Positions 1-9,492 of a stretch of 64,000 nucleotides of DNA are shown piece after piece; the first letter of the stretch is position 1, and each line of letters begins with the position of its first letter. The stretch lies in the NCBI GenBank assembly GCA_021825925.1, contig JAKAFP010000003.1, forward strand, positions 1 through 64,000, read 5' to 3'. The position numbers and the translations under genes were made by a program. The DNA comes from Chloroflexota bacterium. GTDB taxonomy: Bacteria > Chloroflexota > Anaerolineae > Anaerolineales > Anaerolineaceae. The notes under the pieces were generated by a model that had not been told where the DNA came from, made no database searches, and saw only the letters and a program-made list of their open reading frames with translations.

Positions 1-1755
1 GGTGATGTCCTTGCGGATAACAGTGGTGACGTTGGCGGGGGTACCCCAATAGCCATCGAATTTGGTCATGACGGTTTCTTCGCCAGGAGTCCATTTTTCG
101 AGTTTGTAGGGGCCAGTTCCATTGGCGATCTTGCTGAAGGGATCTTCAGCGGAGGTCATGCCATAGAAGTTCTGCCATGTTTCGCAGGTTCCGTCCCAAC
201 CACCATTTTCCTTAACCCATTCGCTGTCCATGATGGAGCCCCAGCCATTGGCAAGGGTCGGGAGCAGAGGACCCCAAGGCTGAGCCAGGGTCAGGGTAAC
301 AGTTCCAGCAGCGTCGTCAGCAACAATTGCGGCCTTAACGGTTTCGCAAGCGGCGACAAGTTTGGCGGGGTCATTGGCGACAAGGGTCTCGCGGCTATCA
401 GCAGAGGCGCCTTCGTCAACGATCATGGTGATGTCATCATTGCCAACACCCAAGAAAGGTTCAGCAAGCAGCCATTGGGGAGAAGAATACCCGCCCTGGA
501 GGATGCCACGTTGCAGAGAGTAAGCAACATCAGACGGGGTCAGATCGCCACCTTCGTGGAATTTGACACCAGTGCGGATCTTGAAGGTCCAGGTCTTGCC
601 ATCGGCGGAGATACCACCATTGTCAAGGGTCGGGACTTCGGTTGCCAGTTGGGGAACGAATTTATCGGTGGCAACACCATCATAGAAGACCAGGGTTTCG
701 TAAACGTTTTGGATGATCTCACCGCTGGAGGTGTCATAAGACAGAGCGGGATCAAGGGTGTCAGTATCACCGGCAGTTGCGACAGTGATAGTGTCAGGAT
801 TCTTGGCATCTGCAGATTTGGTCATGGGAGCGTAGTAATCGGCAGAGAAAATGGGATTCAAAACACGATTACCAAGCCATCTCTGTTCGTAACCATGGGA
901 GGTCGGCAAAACAGTGATGATGCCGGGGGCCATATCATAATAGAGCTGGTTCATCTTGTAATAAACTTCAGCGCGGGCAGCAGGATCCACCAGAGAAACA
1001 CCTTCATTCAAGAGAGCCTTGAATTGGTCTTTCAGGTCAGCAGCCATGTTTTGGCGGGCGCCGTAAGTTCCGGTGGTGTAGGGCTGATACCAGTTGTGGG
1101 CATCATGAATATCTTCCAACCAACCAGCGGTCATCATAGGGATTTTCTTGGCGCGTTGAGCAGCCAAGTAAGCAGGCCAGGGCAGACCAAGAACTTCGAT
1201 GGTGAATTTTTCATTCACTTCGGCGAGGTTGGCTTGCATGATCTCAGCATAGATCTGGCGGGTTGAGTTGCCTGTGTTGTAGAGCAACTGCATACGGAAA
1301 CCCATATTCCAGACATCGGAGCCATCGGTCTCGTCGCCGGCAGCGATGCCATCTTTGTCAACATCAGCCAGTTTGAATTCGGCGGCTGATTTTTCGAGAT
1401 CCATGGTGTAATGAGCTGAATCCGCGCTGTAGCCAGGCATGCCAGGCAGAGCAAGGGTCAAGGATTGAACAGCCTCACCATTCCAAACTTCATTGATGAC
1501 TGTATCCCAGTCGAAAGCGTAGGCAAACGCCTTGCGAATGTGGACATCATCGAAGAATGTGGGGGGAATACCATTGCCGTCAAGTTTGTTTGAACCAATA
1601 TAGGGGTTCAAGACAAGTTCAACAGCAGGGGTTTCAGTAACTGCTGCAACAGCTTCGGTTGCAACAGGGGCTTCAGTCTTTGCGGCGGTACCACAAGCCG
1701 ACAAAATGAGGCTGAAGACCATAATCACACCAACTAACGCATATAACTTACGCAT
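1..1755 (-). CDS. ABC oligopeptide/dipeptide solute-binding lipoprotein, permuted domain order, 3' end outside window
   Basis: Extracellular solute-binding protein, family 5 (SBP_bac_5), that would deliver peptides or similar solutes to the ABC importer encoded upstream. 585 codons are visible and the stop lies beyond the left edge. The ATG at 1755 follows a strong AAGGAGGAG. Residues 1-21 form a lipoprotein signal with lipobox LSAC (Cys21). The order is unusual. Residues about 47-310 match what is normally the C-terminal half (FFDDVHIRKAFAYAFDWD, then the tail with AARAEVYYKMNQ). Residues about 315-585 match the normal N-terminal lobe (PDTITVATAGDTDTLDP, then VYETLV, then NGTGPYKLEKW). Residues 131-142 (DVDKDGIAAGDE) fit an EF-hand calcium loop. 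It follows oppD and oppF in the same direction. The family call is firm; the substrate is unknown. Confidence 0.9.
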   Translation of the reverse strand, partial: MRKLYALVGVIMVFSLILSACGTAAKTEAPVATEAVAAVTETPAVELVLNPYIGSNKLDGNGIPPTFFDDVHIRKAFAYAFDWDTVINEVWNGEAVQSLTLALPGMPGYSADSAHYTMDLEKSAAEFKLADVDKDGIAAGDETDGSDVWNMGFRMQLLYNTGNSTRQIYAEIMQANLAEVNEKFTIEVLGLPWPAYLAAQRAKKIPMMTAGWLEDIHDAHNWYQPYTTGTYGARQNMAADLKDQFKALLNEGVSLVDPAARAEVYYKMNQLYYDMAPGIITVLPTSHGYEQRWLGNRVLNPIFSADYYAPMTKSADAKNPDTITVATAGDTDTLDPALSYDTSSGEIIQNVYETLVFYDGVATDKFVPQLATEVPTLDNGGISADGKTWTFKIRTGVKFHEGGDLTPSDVAYSLQRGILQGGYSSPQWLLAEPFLGVGNDDITMIVDEGASADSRETLVANDPAKLVAACETVKAAIVADDAAGTVTLTLAQPWGPLLPTLANGWGSIMDSEWVKENGGWDGTCETWQNFYGMTSAEDPFSKIANGTGPYKLEKWTPGEETVMTKFDGYWGTPANVTTVIRKDIT

Positions 1756-1832
1756 TGCTTCTCCTCCTTATGAGAATTCGTTAGATTCGATATGGTACTA
1801 AACCAAATTACTTGTTCCGTGTATTGCTTGGA

Positions 1833-1847
1833 CTCACCACCTCCTTT
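1833..1847 (-). promoter_or_regulatory. Orphan strong SD-like element in the oppF-binding protein spacer
   Basis: The minus strand reads AAAGGAGGTGGTGAG, nearly complementary to the 16S 3' end, 12 bases after the oppF stop. No gene starts directly behind it; the binding protein has its own SD about 75 bases further on. The second opp operon has a similar element at the equivalent place (46695-46707). It could be a ribosome standby site or a relic; the function is inferred only. Confidence 0.4.
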
Positions 1848-1859
1848 AATTAATCTAAA

Positions 1860-2840
1860 TTAGACTTTTAAACAAGCAGCGAAATGACCCGGCGAAACCT
1901 CACGCAGTTCAGGTTGAACTTCGGCACAGTGAGCGTCAGCAATCGGGCAACGCGTGCGAAAACGACAGCCAGAGGGTGGGTTGACAGGTGACGGCACATC
2001 GCCTTCCAACACCTTTCGGCGGTTCTTTTCATAATAAACAGGGTCGGCTACTGGAATTGCAGAGAGTAAAGCTTGGGTATAAGGATGCAGAGGATTTACG
2101 TATAATTCGTCCCGGTCGGCAATCTCAGCGATGATACCCAAATACATCACTGCTACACGGTTACTGATATGTCGCACCATGGATAGATCATGAGCGATAA
2201 ACAGATAGGTCAGATTGAACTCTTGTTGCAGATCTTCAAGCAGATTAACCACCTGAGCCTGGATGGAAACATCCAGAGCTGAAATGGGTTCGTCACAAAC
2301 AATGAATGAGGGGTTAAGCGCCAAAGCCCTGGCCACGCCAATTCTTTGTCGCTGACCACCTGAAAACTCGTGTGGATATCGGGTGGCAAAATCAGGATTT
2401 AGTTTGACCAGTTTAAGCAGATCGGCAACCCGGTCTGAAATTTCCTTGCCGGAAGCCTGACCAAAAGCCATCAGCGGTTCACCGACAATATCCCTGACGG
2501 TCATACGGGGATTTAAACTGGCGTACGGATCCTGAAAGATCATTTGCATTTCACGTCTCATGAGACGCATGGGTTCAGGTTTCAGTTTGACCAAATTCTT
2601 TTCTTTGAAATAAACTTCGCCAGAGGTTGGTTTATAAAGCTGTAAAATTGTTCTTCCGGTGGTGGATTTTCCACACCCTGACTCACCCACCAACCCAAGT
2701 GTCTCGCCTTCAAACACATCGAACGAAATACCATCTACTGCATGGACTGCTCCAACCTGGCGGCTGATCACCCCGCGATAAATGGGAAAATGCATCACCA
2801 GATTTTTTACTTTAATCAAGGACTTTTTTTCAGTTTCCAT
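1860..2840 (-). CDS. oppF: Oligopeptide ABC transporter ATP-binding protein OppF/DppF
   Basis: Cytoplasmic ATPase that powers peptide import together with OppD. 326 aa. Visible motifs: Walker [10 protein letters not shown] (52-60), Q-loop [10 protein letters not shown] (about 103-112), signature SGGQRQR (161-167), Walker B IVCDEP (181-186), H-loop HDLS, and the C-terminal oligo_HPY region with [12 protein letters not shown] and the cysteine motif [10 protein letters not shown]. This tail is typical of the Opp/Dpp subfamily and separates it from other ABC ATPases. The start ATG overlaps the stop of oppD by one base (TAATG), so translation is probably coupled. The binding protein gene follows. 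Confidence 0.95.
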   Translation of the reverse strand: METEKKSLIKVKNLVMHFPIYRGVISRQVGAVHAVDGISFDVFEGETLGLVGESGCGKSTTGRTILQLYKPTSGEVYFKEKNLVKLKPEPMRLMRREMQMIFQDPYASLNPRMTVRDIVGEPLMAFGQASGKEISDRVADLLKLVKLNPDFATRYPHEFSGGQRQRIGVARALALNPSFIVCDEPISALDVSIQAQVVNLLEDLQQEFNLTYLFIAHDLSMVRHISNRVAVMYLGIIAEIADRDELYVNPLHPYTQALLSAIPVADPVYYEKNRRKVLEGDVPSPVNPPSGCRFRTRCPIADAHCAEVQPELREVSPGHFAACLKV

Positions 2841-3829
2841 TATCGCTTACTCCCAGATTTGGTATCAACCCAGCATGCCACACGATGACCAGGTGACACA
2901 GGTTCAAGCTTTGGATTTTCTTGCCAACATCTTTCAGTCACGAAACTGCAGCGTGGAGCAAACGGGCAGGATACAGGTTTTTGATACAAAACCGGAGGCA
3001 TTCCTTCAATGGAGAATAACCGTGTGTGCATTTTGCTTTCAATATGCGGGAGGCTGCCGAGTAAACCCAAAGTATATGGATGGGTTGGATTGGCATACAG
3101 ATCTTTAACATCTGATTCTTCAATAATAAAACCACCATACATGACCGCAACACGGTGAGCAATACTGGCAACCACACCCAGATCATGAGTGATCCAGATA
3201 ATGGCCATTCCCATTTCATCTCGCAGCCGTTTTACTAGGTCCACAATTTGCGCCTGAATGGTGACATCCAACGCTGTGGTAGGTTCGTCTGCGATCAAAA
3301 TCTGCGGGTTACAGGCAAGTGACATGGCGATCATAACACGCTGACGCATACCACCTGAGTATTGATGAGGATAATCCTTTAGCCGCTCTCCAGCTCGAGG
3401 AATGCCAACAAGTCCAAGCAACTCGATGGCGCGATTTGTGGCTTGTTGATCGGTCATATTAAGATGGAGTTTTAGGGGTTCACAAAGCTGCTTGCCAATA
3501 GTCATGACCGGATTTAATGAGGTCATTGGATCTTGAAAAACCATACTGATTTGAGCTCCTCGCACATGGCGAAGCTCTTCAGGGTCCATCTTTAACAAAT
3601 CCTGCCCATGGAAAAATGCTTCTCCTGCTACGATTTTTCCTGGTGGGGAAGAAATCAACCGTAAACAAGAAAGCATCGTCACACTTTTTCCACAACCACT
3701 CTCTCCAACCACTCCCAGTGTTTCGCCTTCATTTAGTGTGAACGATACACCATTGACGGCATGCACAATTCCTTCTGGGGTTTTAAACTGGGTTTCCAGA
3801 TTCTCCACTTTTAGTAAATGATCAATCAT
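2840..3829 (-). CDS. oppD: Oligopeptide ABC transporter ATP-binding protein OppD/DppD
   Basis: First gene of the operon and partner ATPase of OppF. 329 aa. Walker [10 protein letters not shown] (42-50), Q-loop [12 protein letters not shown] (about 98-109), signature YSGGMRQR (157-164), Walker B ILIADEP (177-183), and a C-terminal [12 protein letters not shown] followed by CPFAPRC, the usual OppD tail. The start is preceded by AGAGGA. No permeases occur between oppD and oppF. In the paralogous operon at 44.6-50.5 kb they come after the binding protein, so oppB and oppC are expected left of the window. Confidence 0.95.
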   Translation of the reverse strand: MIDHLLKVENLETQFKTPEGIVHAVNGVSFTLNEGETLGVVGESGCGKSVTMLSCLRLISSPPGKIVAGEAFFHGQDLLKMDPEELRHVRGAQISMVFQDPMTSLNPVMTIGKQLCEPLKLHLNMTDQQATNRAIELLGLVGIPRAGERLKDYPHQYSGGMRQRVMIAMSLACNPQILIADEPTTALDVTIQAQIVDLVKRLRDEMGMAIIWITHDLGVVASIAHRVAVMYGGFIIEESDVKDLYANPTHPYTLGLLGSLPHIESKMHTRLFSIEGMPPVLYQKPVSCPFAPRCSFVTERCWQENPKLEPVSPGHRVACWVDTKSGSKR

Positions 3830-3918
3830 CCACGAATCCTCTTTGTTAAAAGATTAAGGAAATTTCGTACTTTTTTTTACAGTCTATGGTTAGTTTACCA
3901 TGATTCGGATAAATACAC

Positions 3919-3947
3919 CTTATAGTAAATAATGGCAGCTTTGTCTA
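3919..3947 (-). promoter_or_regulatory. Putative sigma70-type promoter of the first opp operon
   Basis: The minus strand reads TAGACA (3947-3942), a 17-base spacer and TATAAG (3924-3919), about 90 bases upstream of the oppD ATG. It lies in the only intergenic gap before the operon. Two mismatches in all to the consensus hexamers. Confidence 0.45.
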
Positions 3948-3979
3948 TTCACTATTTTTAAGTACCAGACTCCCATCAT

Positions 3980-4855
3980 TTAGATTTTTTCCATCTTAAA
4001 GCTCATTGGTTCAAAAACAAAATTTCGTTTTGGTTCATCAAAAACAAGTTTACAAAAAGTCACCTGATTGTAAACCGTCGTGCATTTTACCCAACTACCA
4101 TTGAACTTGACCAGTACGTCAATTTGCCCAAGCATCTGGTCATAATTGCTCAGTATTAAACTCCGTTCCAATGGAAGTAGATCTTTGATGGTGTTAACCG
4201 CCGCCAGATGCATTGCCCTGCTTGTTTCAGCTGATACTTCAGTATTAATATTATCAGCGGCAAATTGAAGTAATTTGTCAACTGCAATGATAGGGGCTCG
4301 AACTTGCTTGTTGTATAACCCGTCAATTGTGCTTCCAGCAAGACAGAAGAATACAAAACCAACGATTAAAGGAACTGCCACCGAAAAAATACCGGTGGAG
4401 AATAACGCCTGGTCAATGAGAACATTCTCAAGCAAACCACAGAGCAGGCAAATTAAAGCGATCACAATGAATCCAACCCATTGAATATGACTGAAATCTT
4501 TATAAAGGGGATAATTGAGATAATTACCCAGGTAGCTATCAAACCATCCAATCATTTGGGGGGTGGCTTTAATAGGCAACCAGAGTACCAGTTTTGAGAA
4601 TACAAACGCCAAAAGAAGCCAGATGAGAATTCTGATAATAGGGCTCTGCATGCGAACGGTAAGCCAGCCTGTCAGACCGCCACCAATTAAACTGATTATC
4701 AATCCGGGAAAGAATTTTATCCAGGGGTATGCCCCATTTGCGCGCGCAAGCGCAAAGCCATCAACTCCCCAAGCAAATACAGCAAACGCCAACCCTGCAG
4801 TCAAACCAAATAATAAACCGACTAATTGTTTTCTATTGTTCACAGAAGTTTTCAT
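3980..4855 (-). CDS. Polytopic membrane protein of unknown function
   Basis: Unrecognised protein of about 291 aa. The first half holds several hydrophobic segments (LVGLLFGLTAGLAFAVFAWG, then FFPGLIISLIGGG, then ILIWLLLAFVF, then WVGFIVIALICLLCGLL, then VAVPLIVGFVFFCLAG), so five or so membrane spans. These are followed by a soluble C-terminal domain of about 110 residues with two cysteines, probably on one side of the membrane. I chose the ATG at 4855, which is preceded by CAGGT. A longer frame opens only with a TTG at 4921 that has no Shine-Dalgarno. The gene stands alone between the opp operon and rsgA. No function can be assigned. Confidence 0.65.
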   Translation of the reverse strand: MKTSVNNRKQLVGLLFGLTAGLAFAVFAWGVDGFALARANGAYPWIKFFPGLIISLIGGGLTGWLTVRMQSPIIRILIWLLLAFVFSKLVLWLPIKATPQMIGWFDSYLGNYLNYPLYKDFSHIQWVGFIVIALICLLCGLLENVLIDQALFSTGIFSVAVPLIVGFVFFCLAGSTIDGLYNKQVRAPIIAVDKLLQFAADNINTEVSAETSRAMHLAAVNTIKDLLPLERSLILSNYDQMLGQIDVLVKFNGSWVKCTTVYNQVTFCKLVFDEPKRNFVFEPMSFKMEKI

Positions 4856-4961
4856 AGAAACCTGTTGTGAATTTTTAATGTGGCTTAATGTGGGCAATGA
4901 TGGATAACTATTATAACTCAAAACCAGCCAAGATTTTACTTTTATATGTCATTATTCTGGC

Positions 4962-5873
4962 TTATCCGTCACCCATTCTTAATCTCACATAAGACTCATA
5001 TCGTTCGGCGCTCACAGTACCTTCTTCAACAGCTTTGATCACTGCACATCCCGGTTCTTCAAAATGGGTGCAATCATTAAATTGACATTTTGACACCAAC
5101 ACCCGTAATTCCGGAAAATAACCATCAAGTTCTTCAGGTTCAGTGTCCCACAAGGATAATTTTCGCAACCCAGGTAGATCGGCGACAAACCCGCCGCCCT
5201 CAACCGGGAACATTTCACGCACAACGGTTGTATGTTTGCCGCGGTCGTTCCATGCGCTAATCTCTCGAACCGCCAAACCCAATCCTGGCTGGATGGCATT
5301 TAAAAGACTCGATTTGCCCACACCAGAGGGACCAGCCAGCGCAGAAATTCTCCCTATCAGGATATTTTTAAATTCTGATAGACCGAGGTTTTCTTTTGCT
5401 GAGGTATAGATAACAGGGTACCCCAACGGAGGATAAACGCCGAAAATCTTTTTGGCATTACGCAAGCCAATCAAGTCCACCTTGTTGGCCACGATCATGG
5501 CTTTTAATCGTTGCTTTTCTGCTATCACCAAAAACCGATCCAACATACGCAGATGCGGTTCTGGTTGTGTGCAAGCAAAAACCGCCACCAACTGATCAGG
5601 ATTCGAAAGGAGTATTTGTCTGAAATCACCCTTGGGTGTTGGATCAAGGCGTACCAATTCGCTGTGACGCGGCTCGATGAACTCCACCGCCCCGGTGCCA
5701 TCAGACAACAAACTGATTTGCACCCGATCACCGATGCTGATCACGTCTCCCTGGATGGTTCGCCGCTTCAATCTGCCTCGCAAGACACACACAACTTTGC
5801 CCTGTTCGGTTTGAATCGTGTAAAAACCGGATTGGAAGCGCGAAACCCATCCTGGGATAGTATCTGGGATCAT
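4962..5873 (-). CDS. rsgA: Ribosome small-subunit-dependent GTPase A
   Basis: Circularly permuted GTPase that checks late 30S subunit maturation. 303 aa. An OB-fold N-terminus is followed by G motifs in the permuted order typical of the family: G4 NKVD (130-133), G1 GPSGVGKSSL (181-190), G3 DLPG (232-235). The C-terminal zinc knuckle is Cys263, Cys268, His270, Cys276. The start overlaps the stop of the PBP gene by four bases (ATGA), so it is the last gene of a maf-PBP-rsgA operon. Length and motifs are normal for RsgA. Confidence 0.97.
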   Translation of the reverse strand: MIPDTIPGWVSRFQSGFYTIQTEQGKVVCVLRGRLKRRTIQGDVISIGDRVQISLLSDGTGAVEFIEPRHSELVRLDPTPKGDFRQILLSNPDQLVAVFACTQPEPHLRMLDRFLVIAEKQRLKAMIVANKVDLIGLRNAKKIFGVYPPLGYPVIYTSAKENLGLSEFKNILIGRISALAGPSGVGKSSLLNAIQPGLGLAVREISAWNDRGKHTTVVREMFPVEGGGFVADLPGLRKLSLWDTEPEELDGYFPELRVLVSKCQFNDCTHFEEPGCAVIKAVEEGTVSAERYESYVRLRMGDG

Positions 5874-8047
5874 GGTTGTTGAGTGGCCTCGACTCCCGGT
5901 GTGGGGGTATAAGTCAAATAAAAATCAAATTCCCATGGGTATTGAGTTGTGGGTCCGCCCGTGAAATAATCTTGAACAACCCGTTTGAAAATGGGTGCTG
6001 CATATTTCGATCCATCACCGGCATTTTCCGCTATGACTGCAATGGCAATATCGGGTTTATCTGGATTATTGGCGTCAGTATATCCGGCGAACCATGAATT
6101 CGGATCCTCTTTTGAAGTTGTGGCGGTTCCAGTCTTACCATAAACCGGCACAGACATACCGGCGAAAGTGGCATGAGCGGTACCACGCTTGTCTTGTACC
6201 ACCAGACGCATGCCTTCTTGCAAGGCCGCAATTGTTGCCTGGCTGACAGGCAATGTGTTTCTGATCTCGGGTGTAAAACTTTGGATTACATCTCCATTGA
6301 TGGAAGTGATCTTTTCAATAATTTGGGGACGATATAATGTGCCGCCATTGGCGATGGCAGCGATGAAATCTACCACCTGAATGGGAGTAACCAGCATATC
6401 ACCCTGACCGATACCCATTTGAACGGCAGCGCCATCTGTGGTGGGATTATTGATGCTGCCAGGATCTTCCTGTAACACATCAATCCCGGTTGCAGAACCC
6501 AAGCCAAAACCACGCGCCATATCTGCGAGGTAAGTCGGACCCTTGCTCTGATAAAGATCATAACCCAGGTGATAGAACCAGGGATTGCAGGATCGCATCA
6601 AACCTTCAAGCAGATTGAGATTCCCCGAAGGAGGAAGCCCTTTAGTAAATGTCCAGTCATCACCTGTGAAACCGGTCAACTCAGTGTATTGACTGGTACA
6701 TTCATAGGTACTCTCAGGAGTATATAAACCGGATTCAAGGGCAGCCGCGGCAGTAATCAGTTTAAAAACTGAACCCAGAGGGTACGACGACTGCAAAGCA
6801 CGATTCCAAAGCGGGGCGTTTTGCGAGTTAATAATGTCATTATAGGCATATTGAAAATTGTAGTTTTGCTGCTGCATGACATTGGGATCGTAATCGGGAG
6901 AAGACGCAATGGCTAAAATACGACCCGTATCCACTTCCATGACAACGATGGCACCGGTAAATCCATAAAGTGCCTTTTGAACCAACACTTGAAAATCTTT
7001 ATCAATGGTGAGGTTAATCGTGTCTGGGGCTTTTGGATCAATGTTCGCTAATCGTGTATCGTAAGTGCCATCAGGTTTTACGACATAAAGGTCGGCAGCT
7101 GGCTGACCGGCCAGGTATTTTTCTCCCCATTTTTCGATTCCGGCACCACCAATTTGTGCATCACGCGCATAACCCAATCTGGTATATTGATCTATCTCTT
7201 CAGCAGAGATCAACTTCATATATCCAAGGACCTGTGGAGCAACGCCACCATTGTAGTAGTAACGAGCAGTATAAGGATTCTTCACCAAGCCACCATAAGA
7301 ATCAAATGTGGTTGCATGTGTGTCATATCCGGCTTGGGTAATTTCGCCTAACGGGGCGTAATTATCTCCAGCGTCTTTATACTTATCGCGAATGATGTTT
7401 TTTGGAAGGTTTAGAGCCCCTGAGAGGGTATCCACCAATACAGGCTCATATTCCCATGAGACCTGATTGGGGATGATCCCCAAAGCAACCGCCTGTGTTT
7501 CGGTTGCCAGTGTATTCCCATTGCGATCGTTGATATCCCCACGGGTGGGTGCTTGAATGCTGCTTGCCAGGTGATTTCCACCCGTCAATTCTGGAAGGAT
7601 CAACCCTTCATGCCATTGGATCTTCCAGGCCCCATTTTCATTGACCAGGTTCATTTCCATGCTTCGGCTGATATCACCATACAAATTGGAAATGAAATTG
7701 ACCTGATAACCCACAGTGGCAGATGCCGGTTTTACCAAAGTTGAAACAATTCCTGAATCAATTTGGTTAAGGCTAAGAGCAGAAGCAGTGTCTCGATAAA
7801 GGTTTACAAAATCTTCTTCTTTTACGGCATCCTTGCTAGTTTGGGCTAACATGCCGTACATTCCTGCATAATCGCCAGTATTCCAAAGTGACAGGAACTG
7901 GTTAACCGTTGCTGCCACATCAGGAACTGCAACTGTTGTTACTTCGGGGGTTGGCAACCCTGATGTTGGTGTTGGTTTGGGCGTTTGGTTTTTTGAACAC
8001 GCAGAAATCATTAGAACAACTAGCAAAATGGCTATGAATTTTTTCAT
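5870..8047 (-). CDS. Lipoprotein class B penicillin-binding protein (D,D-transpeptidase)
   Basis: Peptidoglycan cross-linking transpeptidase acting outside the membrane. 725 aa. Instead of a simple membrane anchor it starts with a lipobox (LMISAC). An NTF2-like domain of the MecA_N type follows (about 45-150, VNQFLSLWNTGDYAGMYGML), then a PBP dimerisation domain (ITQAGYDTHATTF, then YLAGQPA) and the transpeptidase domain. Catalytic motifs: S426-VF-K429, S486-C-N488 and K638-T-G640. This layout resembles PBP3/PBP2a-type enzymes of Gram-positives. It sits 24 bases after maf and overlaps rsgA. A C-terminal Thr/Pro tail (YTPTPGVEATQQP) is present. Beta-lactam sensitivity cannot be judged. Confidence 0.93.
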   Translation of the reverse strand: MKKFIAILLVVLMISACSKNQTPKPTPTSGLPTPEVTTVAVPDVAATVNQFLSLWNTGDYAGMYGMLAQTSKDAVKEEDFVNLYRDTASALSLNQIDSGIVSTLVKPASATVGYQVNFISNLYGDISRSMEMNLVNENGAWKIQWHEGLILPELTGGNHLASSIQAPTRGDINDRNGNTLATETQAVALGIIPNQVSWEYEPVLVDTLSGALNLPKNIIRDKYKDAGDNYAPLGEITQAGYDTHATTFDSYGGLVKNPYTARYYYNGGVAPQVLGYMKLISAEEIDQYTRLGYARDAQIGGAGIEKWGEKYLAGQPAADLYVVKPDGTYDTRLANIDPKAPDTINLTIDKDFQVLVQKALYGFTGAIVVMEVDTGRILAIASSPDYDPNVMQQQNYNFQYAYNDIINSQNAPLWNRALQSSYPLGSVFKLITAAAALESGLYTPESTYECTSQYTELTGFTGDDWTFTKGLPPSGNLNLLEGLMRSCNPWFYHLGYDLYQSKGPTYLADMARGFGLGSATGIDVLQEDPGSINNPTTDGAAVQMGIGQGDMLVTPIQVVDFIAAIANGGTLYRPQIIEKITSINGDVIQSFTPEIRNTLPVSQATIAALQEGMRLVVQDKRGTAHATFAGMSVPVYGKTGTATTSKEDPNSWFAGYTDANNPDKPDIAIAVIAENAGDGSKYAAPIFKRVVQDYFTGGPTTQYPWEFDFYLTYTPTPGVEATQQP

Positions 8048-8071
8048 TTTTCCTCCCGGGTTTTCTCCGGG

Positions 8072-8740
8072 TTAACCTACGATTTCACCCTTAAGAACAT
8101 GTTGATAGATGGGGCAAGAATAGGATAGATGTTCCTGGCAAACAAAAGGAATTTCCCTTCTTTCGCCGTATCCCATTTGTCTTAGCATATATTCAAAGTG
8201 GCAAAGCGGAAGTCCCATCACGGAAGCAAAACAACCTGCAAATTTGATCACCGGCCTGAATTCAGGGTGTTGAATGGCATAGGCTCCTGCCTTATCAATT
8301 GGGTCGCCGGAGGCAATGTAGGCATTAATTTCTTCATCAGTATACCGCCGCATATGCACGTCAGTGGAACACACCACTTCCTTCTTAATCCCTTTTGACG
8401 GGATTGAAACCACCACTGCCGAATGGACTTGATGGATTTTGCCACGCAAACGGATCAACATTCTTCTGGCATCTTCAACATCGGACGGTTTGCCCATCAA
8501 AGTGGTGCCGTCTGCGACAGTAGTATCTGCAGCCAAAACAATGCCGTTAAAAGGCGCAAAGCCAGCTGAGGCCTGTGCCTTTTGATTGGCAAGTCTTAAG
8601 ACATATTCATCGGCGGGCTCATTGGCAAGCGGCGTTTCGTTGATGTCCGCAGGATGCACAGAAAACGATAACCTTGTCCAGCCGAGGATCTCACTTCGGC
8701 GGGGCGAATTGGATGCTAAAACGATTTGGGGTACATTCAT
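8072..8740 (-). CDS. maf: Maf family nucleoside triphosphate pyrophosphatase
   Basis: Hydrolyses non-canonical or methylated NTPs (dTTP/UTP or m7GTP, depending on subgroup), and is linked to septum regulation in some bacteria. The N-terminal signature ASNSPRRSEIL is clear, followed by DTTV and GKP (LAADTTVADG, then LMGKPSD). 222 aa, slightly longer than usual because of a C-terminal extension of about 30 residues with two cysteines (CQEHLSYSC). First gene of the maf-PBP-rsgA group. A TAGAAT hexamer lies 6 bases before the ATG and there is no Shine-Dalgarno, so the mRNA may be leaderless. Confidence 0.92.
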   Translation of the reverse strand: MNVPQIVLASNSPRRSEILGWTRLSFSVHPADINETPLANEPADEYVLRLANQKAQASAGFAPFNGIVLAADTTVADGTTLMGKPSDVEDARRMLIRLRGKIHQVHSAVVVSIPSKGIKKEVVCSTDVHMRRYTDEEINAYIASGDPIDKAGAYAIQHPEFRPVIKFAGCFASVMGLPLCHFEYMLRQMGYGERREIPFVCQEHLSYSCPIYQHVLKGEIVG

Positions 8741-8902
8741 CTTTTAATTCTAACACACCATCCATTGCCAATTCTTTGTCAAGTAATCTGGCGAAAAAAC
8801 TGCACAATTCACCTCATTTTGATCCCTTCCTTTATATTAAAAAAGCCTTTTATTTTTCAGGTATTGGGTAAAATGTCTGTACAACTACCAATGGAGGACC
8901 AC

Positions 8903-9475
8903 ATGCAGGAATTAAAGAACCGCATTTTAGCTGAAGGTAAAAATCTCGGGGGCGGAATTCTCAAGGTCGATGGATTGATCAACCATCAGGTGGATCCCGA
9001 ATTAATGGATCACTGTGGTGCGGAACTTGCCGACCTTTTTGCAAACTCAGGCGCAACGCGCATCTTAACAGCCGAGATCTCGGGCATCGCCCCGGCTTTA
9101 ATGACTGCAAAGCACATGAAGCTTCCCGTAGTCTATGCCCGTAAAACCCGTCCTGTGACCATGCCCCATACTGTCTATCTTACCGTCGCTCCTTCACACA
9201 CCAAAGGCAACATGGTTGAATTGATCGTATCACCGGAATATTTGCAAGCCAACGAGAAAGTGCTTATTATTGATGATTTTCTCGCTTCCGGTGCAACCAT
9301 CCAGGCTTTGGTGCGGTTAGCCCAGGCTGCCGGCGCCGAAGTCATTGGGGTTGGTACATTGATCGAAAAAACTTTTGAGGGCGGCCGCGAATCACTGGCT
9401 TATCTTAATGTGCCTGTTCATGCCCTGGTTCAAATCAGCAGCCTGGAAGATGGAAAAATCGAATTTAGCAATTAA
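8903..9475 (+). CDS. xpt: Xanthine phosphoribosyltransferase
   Basis: Converts xanthine and PRPP to XMP for purine salvage. 190 aa, against about 194 in the Bacillus enzyme. The PRPP-binding motif VLIIDDFLASGAT is at 120-132, and the N-terminal MQELKNRILAEG and KVDGLINHQVD are typical of Xpt. The frame stays open upstream with other ATGs (8873, 8891), but GGAGG at 8893-8897 sits correctly for the ATG at 8903, which also gives the family's normal N-terminus. guaA follows after 17 bases and uses the product XMP, so the pair makes metabolic sense. I see no purine riboswitch upstream. Confidence 0.95.
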   Translation: MQELKNRILAEGKNLGGGILKVDGLINHQVDPELMDHCGAELADLFANSGATRILTAEISGIAPALMTAKHMKLPVVYARKTRPVTMPHTVYLTVAPSHTKGNMVELIVSPEYLQANEKVLIIDDFLASGATIQALVRLAQAAGAEVIGVGTLIEKTFEGGRESLAYLNVPVHALVQISSLEDGKIEFSN

Positions 9476-9492
9476 TAAGTGAGGAATTTCTG

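Noticed and set aside
4856-4921. TTG start adding 22 residues to the membrane protein
   Set aside because: No SD and a non-hydrophobic, non-conserved-looking extension; the ATG at 4855 was preferred.
8741-8902. Purine riboswitch upstream of xpt
   Set aside because: I could not find the three-way junction core or a terminator in this stretch.
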